Assembly: GCF_001877035.1 (NCBI RefSeq)
Contig: NZ_CP015756.1
Coordinates: 1,479,001 to 1,543,000 of the forward strand
DNA from: Clostridium estertheticum subsp. estertheticum
GTDB taxonomy: Bacteria; Bacillota; Clostridia; Clostridiales; Clostridiaceae
Direction: 5' to 3'
DNA length: 64,000 nucleotides
The notes under the pieces were generated by a model. That model was not told where the DNA came from. It worked only from the letters and a program-made list of their open reading frames with translations, and made no database searches. Shown here one piece after another: positions 36,300 through 43,801 of the stretch. The position numbers and the translations under genes were made by a program. Numbering within the stretch: the first letter of the stretch is position 1; every line of letters begins with the position of its first letter.

Positions 36300-36920
36300 A
36301 TAAAACTTACTAGAGAATTTTATGCTAGAGAGACTTTGCAGGTTGCGAGAGAACTACTGGGAAAAATACTTGTGCATGAAATTAATGGAGCAAAACTTAT
36401 GGGAAAGATAGTTGAAACAGAAGCGTATATTGGGTCAATTGATAAGGCTTGCCATGCTTATGGAGGAAAACATACACCTAGAGTTGAAACTTTATACGGC
36501 ATGCCTGGCATAGCATATGTATATTTTATTTATGGAATGTACCATTGCTTTAATGTAATAACAAAGGAAGAAGGGTTTCCAGAAGGGGTTTTAATAAGAG
36601 CTATTGAGCCAATAGGTGACCTTGATGAAATGGCAAAATTAAGATTTAAGAAAGATTATAATGAATTAACAAAAGTTCAAATTAAAAATTTAACCACAGG
36701 TCCATCTAAGTTATGCATAGCTATGAATATAAATAAAGAAAATAACCAGCAAGATTTGTGTACAAGTGAATTATATATTGAAGAGTCAATGGATAAAGAA
36801 AAAATACAAATTATAGAAGATAAGAGAATTGGTATTAATTATGCAGAGGAAGCAGTAGACTTTTTATGGAGATTTTATATAAAAGACAATATTTGTGTAT
36901 CTGTTAAACATAGAGTTTGA
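36300..36920 (+). CDS. DNA-3-methyladenine glycosylase (AAG/MPG type) with apparent ATA start
   Basis: Excises alkylated purines in base-excision repair. Motifs: LLGKILVHE, catalytic-site [48 protein letters not shown] and NLTTGPSKL, all typical of the AAG fold. The family N-terminus (FYxxxTLxxAxxLLG) is encoded from 36303, but the codon placed 6 nt after the strong SD GGAGGGG (36287-36293) is ATA at 36300. A TAG at 36285 blocks any upstream start. The only other start is TTG 36336, which has no SD and would cut off conserved residues. Either ATA initiates or the start codon has been lost; 206 residues with ATA, 194 with TTG. Confidence 0.88.
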   Translation: MKLTREFYARETLQVARELLGKILVHEINGAKLMGKIVETEAYIGSIDKACHAYGGKHTPRVETLYGMPGIAYVYFIYGMYHCFNVITKEEGFPEGVLIRAIEPIGDLDEMAKLRFKKDYNELTKVQIKNLTTGPSKLCIAMNINKENNQQDLCTSELYIEESMDKEKIQIIEDKRIGINYAEEAVDFLWRFYIKDNICVSVKHRV

Positions 36921-36946
36921 CAGTATAATAAGACTGAAGGGAAGTA

Positions 36947-37261
36947 ATGAAAATGAGCTTTTTATTTAATGATAAAGAAAAAAATGGAGTAGAAGAAATT
37001 AAGTTTGGGAAAAAACTTAATAAAAATAGAGTAATTACAAGGGCAGTGACCTTAAAAATATTAGATACAGCAATTATATACAATGACGAGGAAGATTATT
37101 ATGATACATTAGCTACGTGCGCTAATGAGAATAATATAATAGAGACAATTAGTATAGAAGGGTTTGAAATACATGAAAATGTTATAGAACTTAAAGGTGC
37201 ATATATTGACTATGAACAAGATTCAGATATAAACTCTACTGGAACAATATATTATTTATAA
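36947..37261 (+). CDS. Small hypothetical acidic protein
   Basis: A 104-residue soluble protein rich in Asp, Glu and Asn, with alternating beta-strand pattern and no signal peptide or membrane segment. I do not recognise a family. Start ATG 36947 follows AAGGGAAG. It comes 26 bases after the glycosylase stop, so may share its transcript. A perfect 12-bp hairpin follows at 37298. Confidence 0.65.
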   Translation: MKMSFLFNDKEKNGVEEIKFGKKLNKNRVITRAVTLKILDTAIIYNDEEDYYDTLATCANENNIIETISIEGFEIHENVIELKGAYIDYEQDSDINSTGTIYYL

Positions 37262-37297
37262 TTTGATGTGAAATTATATTTAAAAAACAGTATGAAT

Positions 37298-37329
37298 TAA
37301 GGGAAGCCATTATTATATGGCTTCCCTTA
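37298..37329 (+). terminator. Hairpin after the small hypothetical gene
   Basis: A perfect 12-bp stem (taagggaagcca / tggcttccctta) with an 8-nt loop; the T tract is short. The rest of 37262-37621 holds a second hairpin (37364-37389) and otherwise nothing I can name. Confidence 0.7.
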
Positions 37330-37363
37330 TAGGTTCTATTATTATCAACGTAAGTTATATATA

Positions 37364-37389
37364 TTAAAGCAAAGGGGGCTCTGCTTTAA
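37364..37389. other. Second hairpin in a gene-free gap
   Basis: A perfect 8-bp stem ttaaagca/tgctttaa with a 10-nt purine-rich loop. No T run. Function unclear. Confidence 0.4.
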
Positions 37390-37621
37390 CTTCTATTCTA
37401 TATTTAAATAATAATACATATTTGTGTCAGTTTGGTGGCAAATATGTGGAATATTTATTAAGTCTTATATAATTAATGTTAAATGTGATTAGTAAATTTA
37501 AGGTTAACACGAGGATGAATTTTTGCGTTATTATTTTTGGTTTATATTGCCACTAATATAACTAAATATAGTACAATAGACACTAGAGAATGAATAAGCA
37601 AATAATTTTATGGAGGTTATT

Positions 37622-38080
37622 ATGAAAAAAATTTCACCATTTTCAAAAAAAATGTGGACAATTGATGGATTAGTTATTACAAGTGTATTTTTAATAATTG
37701 CAGTGGCTTTAAGCATATTTTTAGGGTTTGATTCAGTATGGAAGTATATATTAATATTAAGTGTATATGTAATAGCAATTGTAATATTTATAAATTCACT
37801 ATTTATGCCAAAATATAAGTATGAAAAATTTAGTTATGATATGGATGAAGAAAAGATTATCTTGAAATATGGCGTATTAACAGAAATAAATGTAATTATT
37901 CCAATGAGTAGAGTTCAGTATGTAGATACAGAGCAAGGAATAATATTAAAAAAATATAAGCTAATAAATTTAACTGTACACACTGCTGGTGGAGCTTATA
38001 AAATCCCATATTTAGAAAGCGATATAGGAAATGAACTTCAGTTAAGTATTACAAAAACTGTTCAGGAGAGAAGTATATGA
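37622..38080 (+). CDS. YdbS-like membrane protein with bacterial PH domain
   Basis: A 152-residue protein with two membrane segments (about 16-58) followed by one bPH2 (DUF304) domain (about 65-150) containing the typical MSRVQYVDTEQGIILKKYKL stretch. Start ATG 37622 after GGAGG. Its stop overlaps the start of the next gene (ATGA), a close match to the Bacillus ydbS-ydbT pair, which affects resistance to certain bacteriocins. Biochemical role unknown. Confidence 0.87.
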   Translation: MKKISPFSKKMWTIDGLVITSVFLIIAVALSIFLGFDSVWKYILILSVYVIAIVIFINSLFMPKYKYEKFSYDMDEEKIILKYGVLTEINVIIPMSRVQYVDTEQGIILKKYKLINLTVHTAGGAYKIPYLESDIGNELQLSITKTVQERSI

Positions 38081-39507
38081 GAGAACTAAAACACCAACAT
38101 AAATTTATAATATTTTCTGAACTTTTTCAATTTATAAAAAACAGCATAGTTCCACTTGTCATATTTTTAGTATCCTTAGGTTCTAAAATTCCTAAAAAGT
38201 ATGGCGGAGATTACACAGAAGTTATAGTGATAATTGCTTTTTTTGTTATAGTTAGCGCTTTAGCTATATTTAAATGGAAGAGAAATGTATATAACGTTCA
38301 GGATGAGGGCATGTACATGAAATACGGTATTTTTGAAATTCATGAGAGAACCGTTCCTTTTTCACAAGTACATACTGCAGATATATCGTCATCATTAATT
38401 CAGCGTGTTTTTAATGTCTGCAAGCTTGAGATAGATACTGCGGGGGGAGATAAAAAGTCTGAAATATCTATTTTCTCATCTAAGCAGGAAGCACTAAGAA
38501 TTAAAAGTATTATATTTAAGGTTAAAGAAAATGAAAATCAAGATGAAATTGTAGAAGAAAAAAACATAAAAAAGCTCACTTCTTCTTTAAAAGATTTATT
38601 TGTTATGGCGACATTCTCTACCCGTATTTTAGCCGGATTTTTTATAATTTTTGCATTTTATTCTAAGATAGATGATATGTTGCCAAAGGAATTTAAGAAA
38701 AGAGCTCAAGGGTATACTGATAATGTAATGAAGGGAGTTAATGGTGTTAATATAATTAAATATGTAGTAATATTAATTTTTATTATTTTGTTTATTTCCT
38801 GGGTTATATCTATTGGTTTAACTATAATAAAATATTATAAATTTACAGTTATACGCGAAGACGATAATATTAAATTATCATATGGGTTATTTAATAAGAA
38901 GGAAGTAACTATTCCGGTGAAACGAATTCAAAGTTTAATAATAGTTGAGGGAATTATTAAAAAGTCATTAGGGTACTTTTCATTAAATGTTGAAACCATA
39001 GGTTATGGAAAGGATAAGGGTGAGAGTACAATGATTTGTCCTATTGCTAAAAGAACAGTGCTTGATAAGTTTTTTGTGGATATTTTACCTGAAATGAATA
39101 TAAGTTATGAACTAGAGAAGTCTCCTAGAAAAGCTTTAAAGGGATTTCTTTTATTTAGATTAGTACCTGAGTTTATAGTAATGTCTTTAGTAGCATATTT
39201 TGCACCTTATGGGTACTATATATTTTTATTAATTCCTATATTGGTAATCTTATACTATACAAGATTTATCGATAATGGACTGTATTGTAGTGATAAGTTT
39301 ATTGTTATGAGATATAGAAAACTTGCAAGAGAAACTATCATAATGCAAAAGAAGTCTGTACAGTCGATGGAAAAAATACAAAATATATTCCAAAAGAAAA
39401 AAGCCGTTGCAAAATGTAAAGTAACAATAGCAGGGGATGTAGTGGGTAATTCGTATACTGTTGGATATATGAATGAAGATTTTATAAAAGATCATGGTAG
39501 ATTTTGA
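38077..39507 (+). CDS. YdbT-like membrane protein with repeated PH domains
   Basis: A 476-residue protein with about six membrane segments in three pairs, each followed by a bPH2 domain. The repeats show MKYGIFEIHERTVPFSQVHT, KLSYGLFNKKEVTIPVKRIQ and the third MRYRKLARETIIMQKKSVQ. It is translationally coupled to the YdbS-like protein. Presumably the two form one membrane complex. An L,D-transpeptidase follows after a large hairpin. No enzymatic motif is visible. Confidence 0.88.
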   Translation: MRELKHQHKFIIFSELFQFIKNSIVPLVIFLVSLGSKIPKKYGGDYTEVIVIIAFFVIVSALAIFKWKRNVYNVQDEGMYMKYGIFEIHERTVPFSQVHTADISSSLIQRVFNVCKLEIDTAGGDKKSEISIFSSKQEALRIKSIIFKVKENENQDEIVEEKNIKKLTSSLKDLFVMATFSTRILAGFFIIFAFYSKIDDMLPKEFKKRAQGYTDNVMKGVNGVNIIKYVVILIFIILFISWVISIGLTIIKYYKFTVIREDDNIKLSYGLFNKKEVTIPVKRIQSLIIVEGIIKKSLGYFSLNVETIGYGKDKGESTMICPIAKRTVLDKFFVDILPEMNISYELEKSPRKALKGFLLFRLVPEFIVMSLVAYFAPYGYYIFLLIPILVILYYTRFIDNGLYCSDKFIVMRYRKLARETIIMQKKSVQSMEKIQNIFQKKKAVAKCKVTIAGDVVGNSYTVGYMNEDFIKDHGRF

Positions 39508-39521
39508 AATTAAATTAATAT

Positions 39522-39590
39522 AAGGTAAAAAATGTATATAAAATGACAAGTATTTTATAAAAATACTTTTCGGGTACATATTTTTACCTT
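39522..39590 (+). terminator. Large two-level hairpin after ydbT-like gene
   Basis: The outer arms aaggtaaaaaatgta and tacatatttttacctt enclose an inner AAGTATTTTaTAAAAATACTT hairpin (two arms of about 9 nt). Confidence 0.65.
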
Positions 39591-39664
39591 TCATGTCATA
39601 ATTGTATACATATAAGTTGAAAAGAATTATAATATAGTGAAATGCTTATTAAAGGAGGTGCATC

Positions 39665-41065
39665 ATGGCAATGCAAACAACAGTACACAAAAAACATAAA
39701 AAATATAGGAAAACTATTAAAGTAGGTATAGTAACTTTACCTATTTTAATAGTTATATATTTGGGCGTATCAATGTATTTTAGCAATCATTTTTATTATG
39801 GCTTTGCAATTAATGGCATTGATGCTTCATGTAAAACTGTAGAGGAAGTTGATACAGAAATGTTAACGAAATCCAAAACATATACATTGGATTTGAAAGA
39901 ACGAAATGGTGTGAAAGAACAGATTAACGCTAATGAGATTGGCTTAAAATATGATGTAAAGGATAAAATTCAAGCTTTAAAAGAAAGTCAGAATTCATTT
40001 ACGTGGATTTTTTCGTTTTTTAGTCCCAAAACTTCTGAAATGAATGGCATAGTTAAATATGACGATAAACTATTAAAAGAATGTTTTGATAAGCTTGCAG
40101 TTTCTGATAGCAAGAAAATAATTGAGCCTAAAGATGCTAGCTTTAAATATTCGGATAAGGGTTATGTTATTGTAAAGGAAGTTAAAGGAAATAAAGTAAA
40201 TGACAAGCAGTTGTATGCAAATTTAGTAAGTGCAATTGTTAAGGGAGAAACAACAGTAGATTTGGAGGCGAAAAATTATTACATCAATCCCAAATATACA
40301 TCAACATCTCAAAAGGTTAAAAATGCTAAAATTTTACTTAATAAGTATACAACTTCGAAGATTACGTATACCTTTGCTGGAGGAGAAGAAGTTTTAGACG
40401 GTTCTACAATACATAACTTTCTTGGAGTTGACAAAAACCTCGAAATCACATTTGATAAAGATAAAATGAACAATTATGTAAATAAAGTTGATAATAACTA
40501 TAATACATATGGCAAGCAAAGAGATTTCGCTACGTCTCTCAAGACAACGGTAAAGGTAAGTGGAGGCGATTATGGTTGGTTGGTTAATCGTTCAGGGGAG
40601 GTCAATGATCTAATTTTAGCTATAAAAGGTGGACAAACTATAAAAAAAGAGCCACATTACACACAAACGGCTGCATCTCATGATATTAATGACATCGGCA
40701 GTACTTATGTTGAAATTAATTTGAAAAAACAGCATTTATGGTTTTATAAAAATGGCTCTCTTGTTGTACAAGGAGATGTTGTTACTGGTGGTGTTAGCGA
40801 TCATCATGAAACACCTAAAGGAGTTTATGCATTAAAATATAAGGAGAAAAATGCAACATTAAAGGGTGAGGGTTATAGTCAGCCTGTCGATGTTTTTATG
40901 CCATTTAATGGTGGAATTGGAATACACGATTTAGCTTCTAGACATTCATTTGGCGGAAGTGTATATTTGACAAATGGTTCTCATGGTTGTATAAATTGTC
41001 CACCTATTTTAGCAAAAACGATATATAACAATATTGATGCTAATACTCCAGTTATATGTTACTAG
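39665..41065 (+). CDS. L,D-transpeptidase with peptidoglycan-binding domains
   Basis: A 466-residue membrane-anchored enzyme. A basic N-terminus and one membrane segment (about 20-40) precede two putative peptidoglycan-binding (PG_binding_4) regions (about 50-330). The C-terminal YkuD catalytic domain (about 345-466) contains HETPKG and, near the end, SHGCINCP with the catalytic Cys. It makes 3-3 crosslinks in peptidoglycan, independent of classical PBPs. The SD AAGGAGG precedes ATG 39665. It is followed by a strong terminator. Confidence 0.93.
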   Translation: MAMQTTVHKKHKKYRKTIKVGIVTLPILIVIYLGVSMYFSNHFYYGFAINGIDASCKTVEEVDTEMLTKSKTYTLDLKERNGVKEQINANEIGLKYDVKDKIQALKESQNSFTWIFSFFSPKTSEMNGIVKYDDKLLKECFDKLAVSDSKKIIEPKDASFKYSDKGYVIVKEVKGNKVNDKQLYANLVSAIVKGETTVDLEAKNYYINPKYTSTSQKVKNAKILLNKYTTSKITYTFAGGEEVLDGSTIHNFLGVDKNLEITFDKDKMNNYVNKVDNNYNTYGKQRDFATSLKTTVKVSGGDYGWLVNRSGEVNDLILAIKGGQTIKKEPHYTQTAASHDINDIGSTYVEINLKKQHLWFYKNGSLVVQGDVVTGGVSDHHETPKGVYALKYKEKNATLKGEGYSQPVDVFMPFNGGIGIHDLASRHSFGGSVYLTNGSHGCINCPPILAKTIYNNIDANTPVICY

Positions 41066-41100
41066 AATTAATTAACAAAATGGATTAGATTCTTAAAAAT

Positions 41101-41143
41101 AAAGGTACAGAGTTGTAATAAACTCTGTACCTTTATTTTTTTT
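41101..41143 (+). terminator. Terminator of the L,D-transpeptidase gene
   Basis: A 13-bp stem aaaggtacagagt/actctgtaccttt followed by a long T run. Confidence 0.93.
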
Positions 41144-41287
41144 CTTTACATACAGGCAACAGCAATCATTTACTGATGGAGTAGTTTTACAAAATGAGTA
41201 TGATTGCCATTGATATCATATATTCGTAGGCCTGAATTTTTAACAAAATAATATAATTAATCAAAAAAGTCAGTTTTGGATTTAAAT

Positions 41288-41752
41288 TTATAAGCATGAC
41301 CAATTTGAATAAGTATAGGGGGACTGGATATTACAAGGGTTTTCATCTAACTCAGACAATTCCTTTTTATCATCATGTTTCTTTTCACAATCGTACTTAT
41401 CTTTATCTATAGGTTTATTATCATGTTTCCTTTCACAAATGCAATTATCTTTATCCGTAGGTTTATTATCAGATTTCTTTTCACAATCGTAATTATCTTT
41501 ATCAGTAGGTTTATCATCATGTTTCTTTTCACAAATGCAATTATCTTTATCCGTAGGTTTATTATCATGTTTCTTTTTACAATCGTAATTATCTTTATCC
41601 GTGGGTTTATTATCAGGTTTCTTTTCACAATCGTAATTATCTTTGTCAGTAGGTTTATCATCATTTTTCATTTCATAATTACACTGGTCTTCACAATCAT
41701 TTTTATCTTCACACCACTCTTCAGGATGGTAATTTATTTTAATATTAGGCAT
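41288..41752 (-). CDS. Cys-rich tandem-repeat protein, likely spore surface
   Basis: A 154-residue hydrophilic protein. Six near-identical 16-residue units of the form KPTDKDNYDCEKKxDN fill about residues 33-130. Each unit carries one or two Cys (YDC or CIC) in a strongly charged Lys/Asp context. The N-terminus adds WCEDKNDCEDQC and the C-terminus ends in Cys. No signal peptide. The repeat is 48 bp at DNA level, keeping the other frames open. Position beside SPOCS spore-coat genes suggests a Cys-crosslinked coat or exosporium protein, which is inference. The SD AAGGAG is 9 nt before ATG 41752. Confidence 0.72.
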   Translation of the reverse strand: MPNIKINYHPEEWCEDKNDCEDQCNYEMKNDDKPTDKDNYDCEKKPDNKPTDKDNYDCKKKHDNKPTDKDNCICEKKHDDKPTDKDNYDCEKKSDNKPTDKDNCICERKHDNKPIDKDKYDCEKKHDDKKELSELDENPCNIQSPYTYSNWSCL

Positions 41753-41868
41753 AACATCACGCTCCTTAGATTTATTTAATATATAATACGTAACTTAATA
41801 AAAAATGATACTAACATGTTCTTGATTAAATTTCATAATCAAAGTATTACAATAAGTAAATATACGGT

Positions 41869-41914
41869 AACGATTGCTTTGCTTATAACATATTATGTAA
41901 AAGGTCTTAAGACC
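41869..41914 (+). promoter_or_regulatory. Sigma-K-like promoter and +1 palindrome of SPOCS gene 1
   Basis: AAC (41869-41871), 17 bp, CATATTATG (41889-41897). The perfect 12-base palindrome GGTCTTAAGACC (41903-41914) begins where transcription should start. Layout is identical at 42849-42894. Confidence 0.65.
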
Positions 41915-41935
41915 CGAAAAAAGGAGGATTTACTT

Positions 41936-42742
41936 ATGGAAAAGAATCAAACTACGCACCCTTGCGATAATTGCGGTGAAATTATTAGTTCCAAAACATT
42001 ACCTTTAAGTAGTGGAGTTACAATTATACCAAGTGGTATTAGTGGACCTCTAGTCGCTAAAATCCCTGTAATAATAGGCGAAACAGAGATTCAAATAGAT
42101 ATTGAGGCTGAGTTTAATTTGAACGAACCATTTTATGAAATTAAAAGAATAAAGAAAAATGTATATTTAACTCAATGTAAATTACTACCTAGATCTGGAG
42201 TAGTTGCTGCAGATGGCACTCTCATTTCCGGAAAATTATTTATAAGTGGATTTGTAAGAAAAAATATAGAATATGCAACAGCTGACTGCATAGGGGATAA
42301 AGTTGTAAGTGGTAGAATAGCACACACAACAATTGATGTCCCATTTACAGCTGTTACAGAACTTGAATATTCAGTGCCACCAGTAATTAGTGTTCGTGGA
42401 GTTCAAACTGAGATAGATTTATTAAGTAGTTGTGGGTGTAATGACTGCACGGGAACTATTATGGGGAAATCAGGATGTGAACAATATTTTGAAGATAGTA
42501 TAACTTTTACTGAAACCCCATACTGTGAGTTAGTAGGAGTAAGAATTATTGAAGACGATATAAATGCAGATCCTATAAAATGTCATCCAGATTCAAAAGT
42601 ACAACTTTACAATAAGATAATAGAAAAAATGGTATTATATGTTAAAATTAAAGTATTACAAGTGCAACAGGTAAATATTCCACTTACTCATACAGTTAAA
42701 CCAGATTGCACTACAACTCAGTATTCCGATTACGAAAAGTAA
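41936..42742 (+). CDS. SPOCS (DUF3794) domain spore-coat protein 1
   Basis: A 268-residue protein. A Cys pair near the N-terminus (PCDNCG) precedes the SPOCS domain, recognisable by KIPVIIGETEIQIDIEA, the YLTQCKLLPRSG stretch and LFISGFVRKNIEYA. The central motif SSCGCNDCTG adds more Cys. SPOCS domains occur in SipL and clostridial coat/exosporium proteins, where they mediate assembly. Start ATG 41936 after AAGGAGG; the frame opening at 41816 contains the promoter. It is about 80% identical by eye to the next gene: a tandem duplication. Confidence 0.88.
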   Translation: MEKNQTTHPCDNCGEIISSKTLPLSSGVTIIPSGISGPLVAKIPVIIGETEIQIDIEAEFNLNEPFYEIKRIKKNVYLTQCKLLPRSGVVAADGTLISGKLFISGFVRKNIEYATADCIGDKVVSGRIAHTTIDVPFTAVTELEYSVPPVISVRGVQTEIDLLSSCGCNDCTGTIMGKSGCEQYFEDSITFTETPYCELVGVRIIEDDINADPIKCHPDSKVQLYNKIIEKMVLYVKIKVLQVQQVNIPLTHTVKPDCTTTQYSDYEK

Positions 42743-42760
42743 ATATATAAACATTTAGGT

Positions 42761-42809
42761 ATAGCCGTGCATCTAAAGAAGATATTATTCTTTGAATGCA
42801 CGGTTATTT
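42761..42809 (+). terminator. Terminator after SPOCS gene 1
   Basis: An 11-12-bp stem (atagccgtgcat / atgcacggttat) with inner aaagaa/ttcttt pairing. The gattatt-type loop resembles the terminator after SPOCS gene 2. Confidence 0.85.
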
Positions 42810-42848
42810 ATTATAGCAGATATATTATATATTTAATGATATTTAAGT

Positions 42849-42894
42849 AACGCTTATTCTATTTTCTACATAGTATGTAGAAGGTCATAAGACC
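42849..42894 (+). promoter_or_regulatory. Sigma-K-like promoter and +1 palindrome of SPOCS gene 2
   Basis: AAC (42849-42851), 17 bp, CATAGTATG (42869-42877), then GGTCATAAGACC (42883-42894), which starts 14 bp after the first base of the -10 as in SPOCS gene 1. Confidence 0.65.
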
Positions 42895-42916
42895 TCAATA
42901 AAAGGAGGAATTACCT

Positions 42917-43696
42917 TTGGAAAAAAATCAAGTTGTATACCCTTGCGATAATTGTGGTAAAATTATTACTTCACAAACATTACCTTTAAGTAGTGGAACT
43001 ACTATTACACCAGTTGGTATAAGAGGCCCTCTAGTAGCTAAAATACCTGTAGTACTCGGCGAAAGAGAGATTCAAATAGATGTTGAAGCTGTGTTTAAAT
43101 TAAACGAGCCATTTTTTGAAATTAAAAGAATAAAGAAAAATGTATATTTAACTCAATGTAAATTGCTACCTAGATCTGGCGTAATTGCTGCAGATGGAAC
43201 TCTAGTATCCGGAAAATTATTTATAGGTGGATTCGTAAGAAAAAATATAGAATACGCTACCGCTGACTGTGTAGAAAAAGAAATTGTAAGTGGTAGAATC
43301 GCTCATACAACAATAGATGTACCATTTACAGCTGTAACAGAAGTTGTATATACAGTACCACCAGTAGTTAAGGTTCGCGGAGTCCAAAAAGAAATAGATT
43401 TATTAAGTAGTTGTGGATGTAATGACTGTACGGGCACAATTATGGGGAAATCAGGATGTGAACAATATCTTGAAGATAATATAACTTTTACTGAAAGCCC
43501 ATACTGTGAATTAGAAGGAATAAGGATTTTTGAAGACGATATTAATACAGATCCTTTATACCATAAAACTAATTCAAAAGTACAACTTTATAATAAAGTA
43601 GTAGAAAAAATGGTTGTATATATTAGAGTCAAAGTATTACAATTACAGCAGGTAAATATTCCGGTTGTTCACCGTTGCGATGATGACGACGAGTAA
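42917..43696 (+). CDS. SPOCS (DUF3794) domain spore-coat protein 2
   Basis: A 259-residue paralogue of the preceding gene with the same PCDNCG N-terminus, SPOCS core and SSCGCNDCTG motif. It is shorter at the C-terminus, which ends in an acidic DDDDE tail instead of a Thr-rich one. Initiation is at TTG 42917, 7 nt after AAAGGAGG, where gene 1 uses ATG: a possible expression difference. It has its own promoter and terminator copies, so the duplicated unit included regulatory DNA. Confidence 0.88.
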   Translation: MEKNQVVYPCDNCGKIITSQTLPLSSGTTITPVGIRGPLVAKIPVVLGEREIQIDVEAVFKLNEPFFEIKRIKKNVYLTQCKLLPRSGVIAADGTLVSGKLFIGGFVRKNIEYATADCVEKEIVSGRIAHTTIDVPFTAVTEVVYTVPPVVKVRGVQKEIDLLSSCGCNDCTGTIMGKSGCEQYLEDNITFTESPYCELEGIRIFEDDINTDPLYHKTNSKVQLYNKVVEKMVVYIRVKVLQLQQVNIPVVHRCDDDDE

Positions 43697-43717
43697 AGAG
43701 CCCTTATAAACACTTAA

Positions 43718-43768
43718 TAATAACCGTTTTTCTAAAAAAATATTATTCTTTAGAAAGACGGTTATTTA
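43718..43768 (+). terminator. Terminator after SPOCS gene 2
   Basis: A 16-nt arm (aataaccgttttt...) pairs with tagaaagacggttatt (43751-43766) across a loop containing tattattctt. Confidence 0.82.
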
Positions 43769-43801
43769 AATATAATCAATATAATAAAGGAGCATTCTTC
43801 A

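Noticed and set aside
41375-41779. Hydrophobic open frames opposite the Lys/Asp/Cys repeat gene
   Set aside because: By-products of the 48-bp repeat; one strand shows a clear SD and start, the other does not.
41816-41935. N-terminal extension of SPOCS protein 1
   Set aside because: It overlaps the predicted promoter, and the paralogue starts at the position equivalent to 41936.
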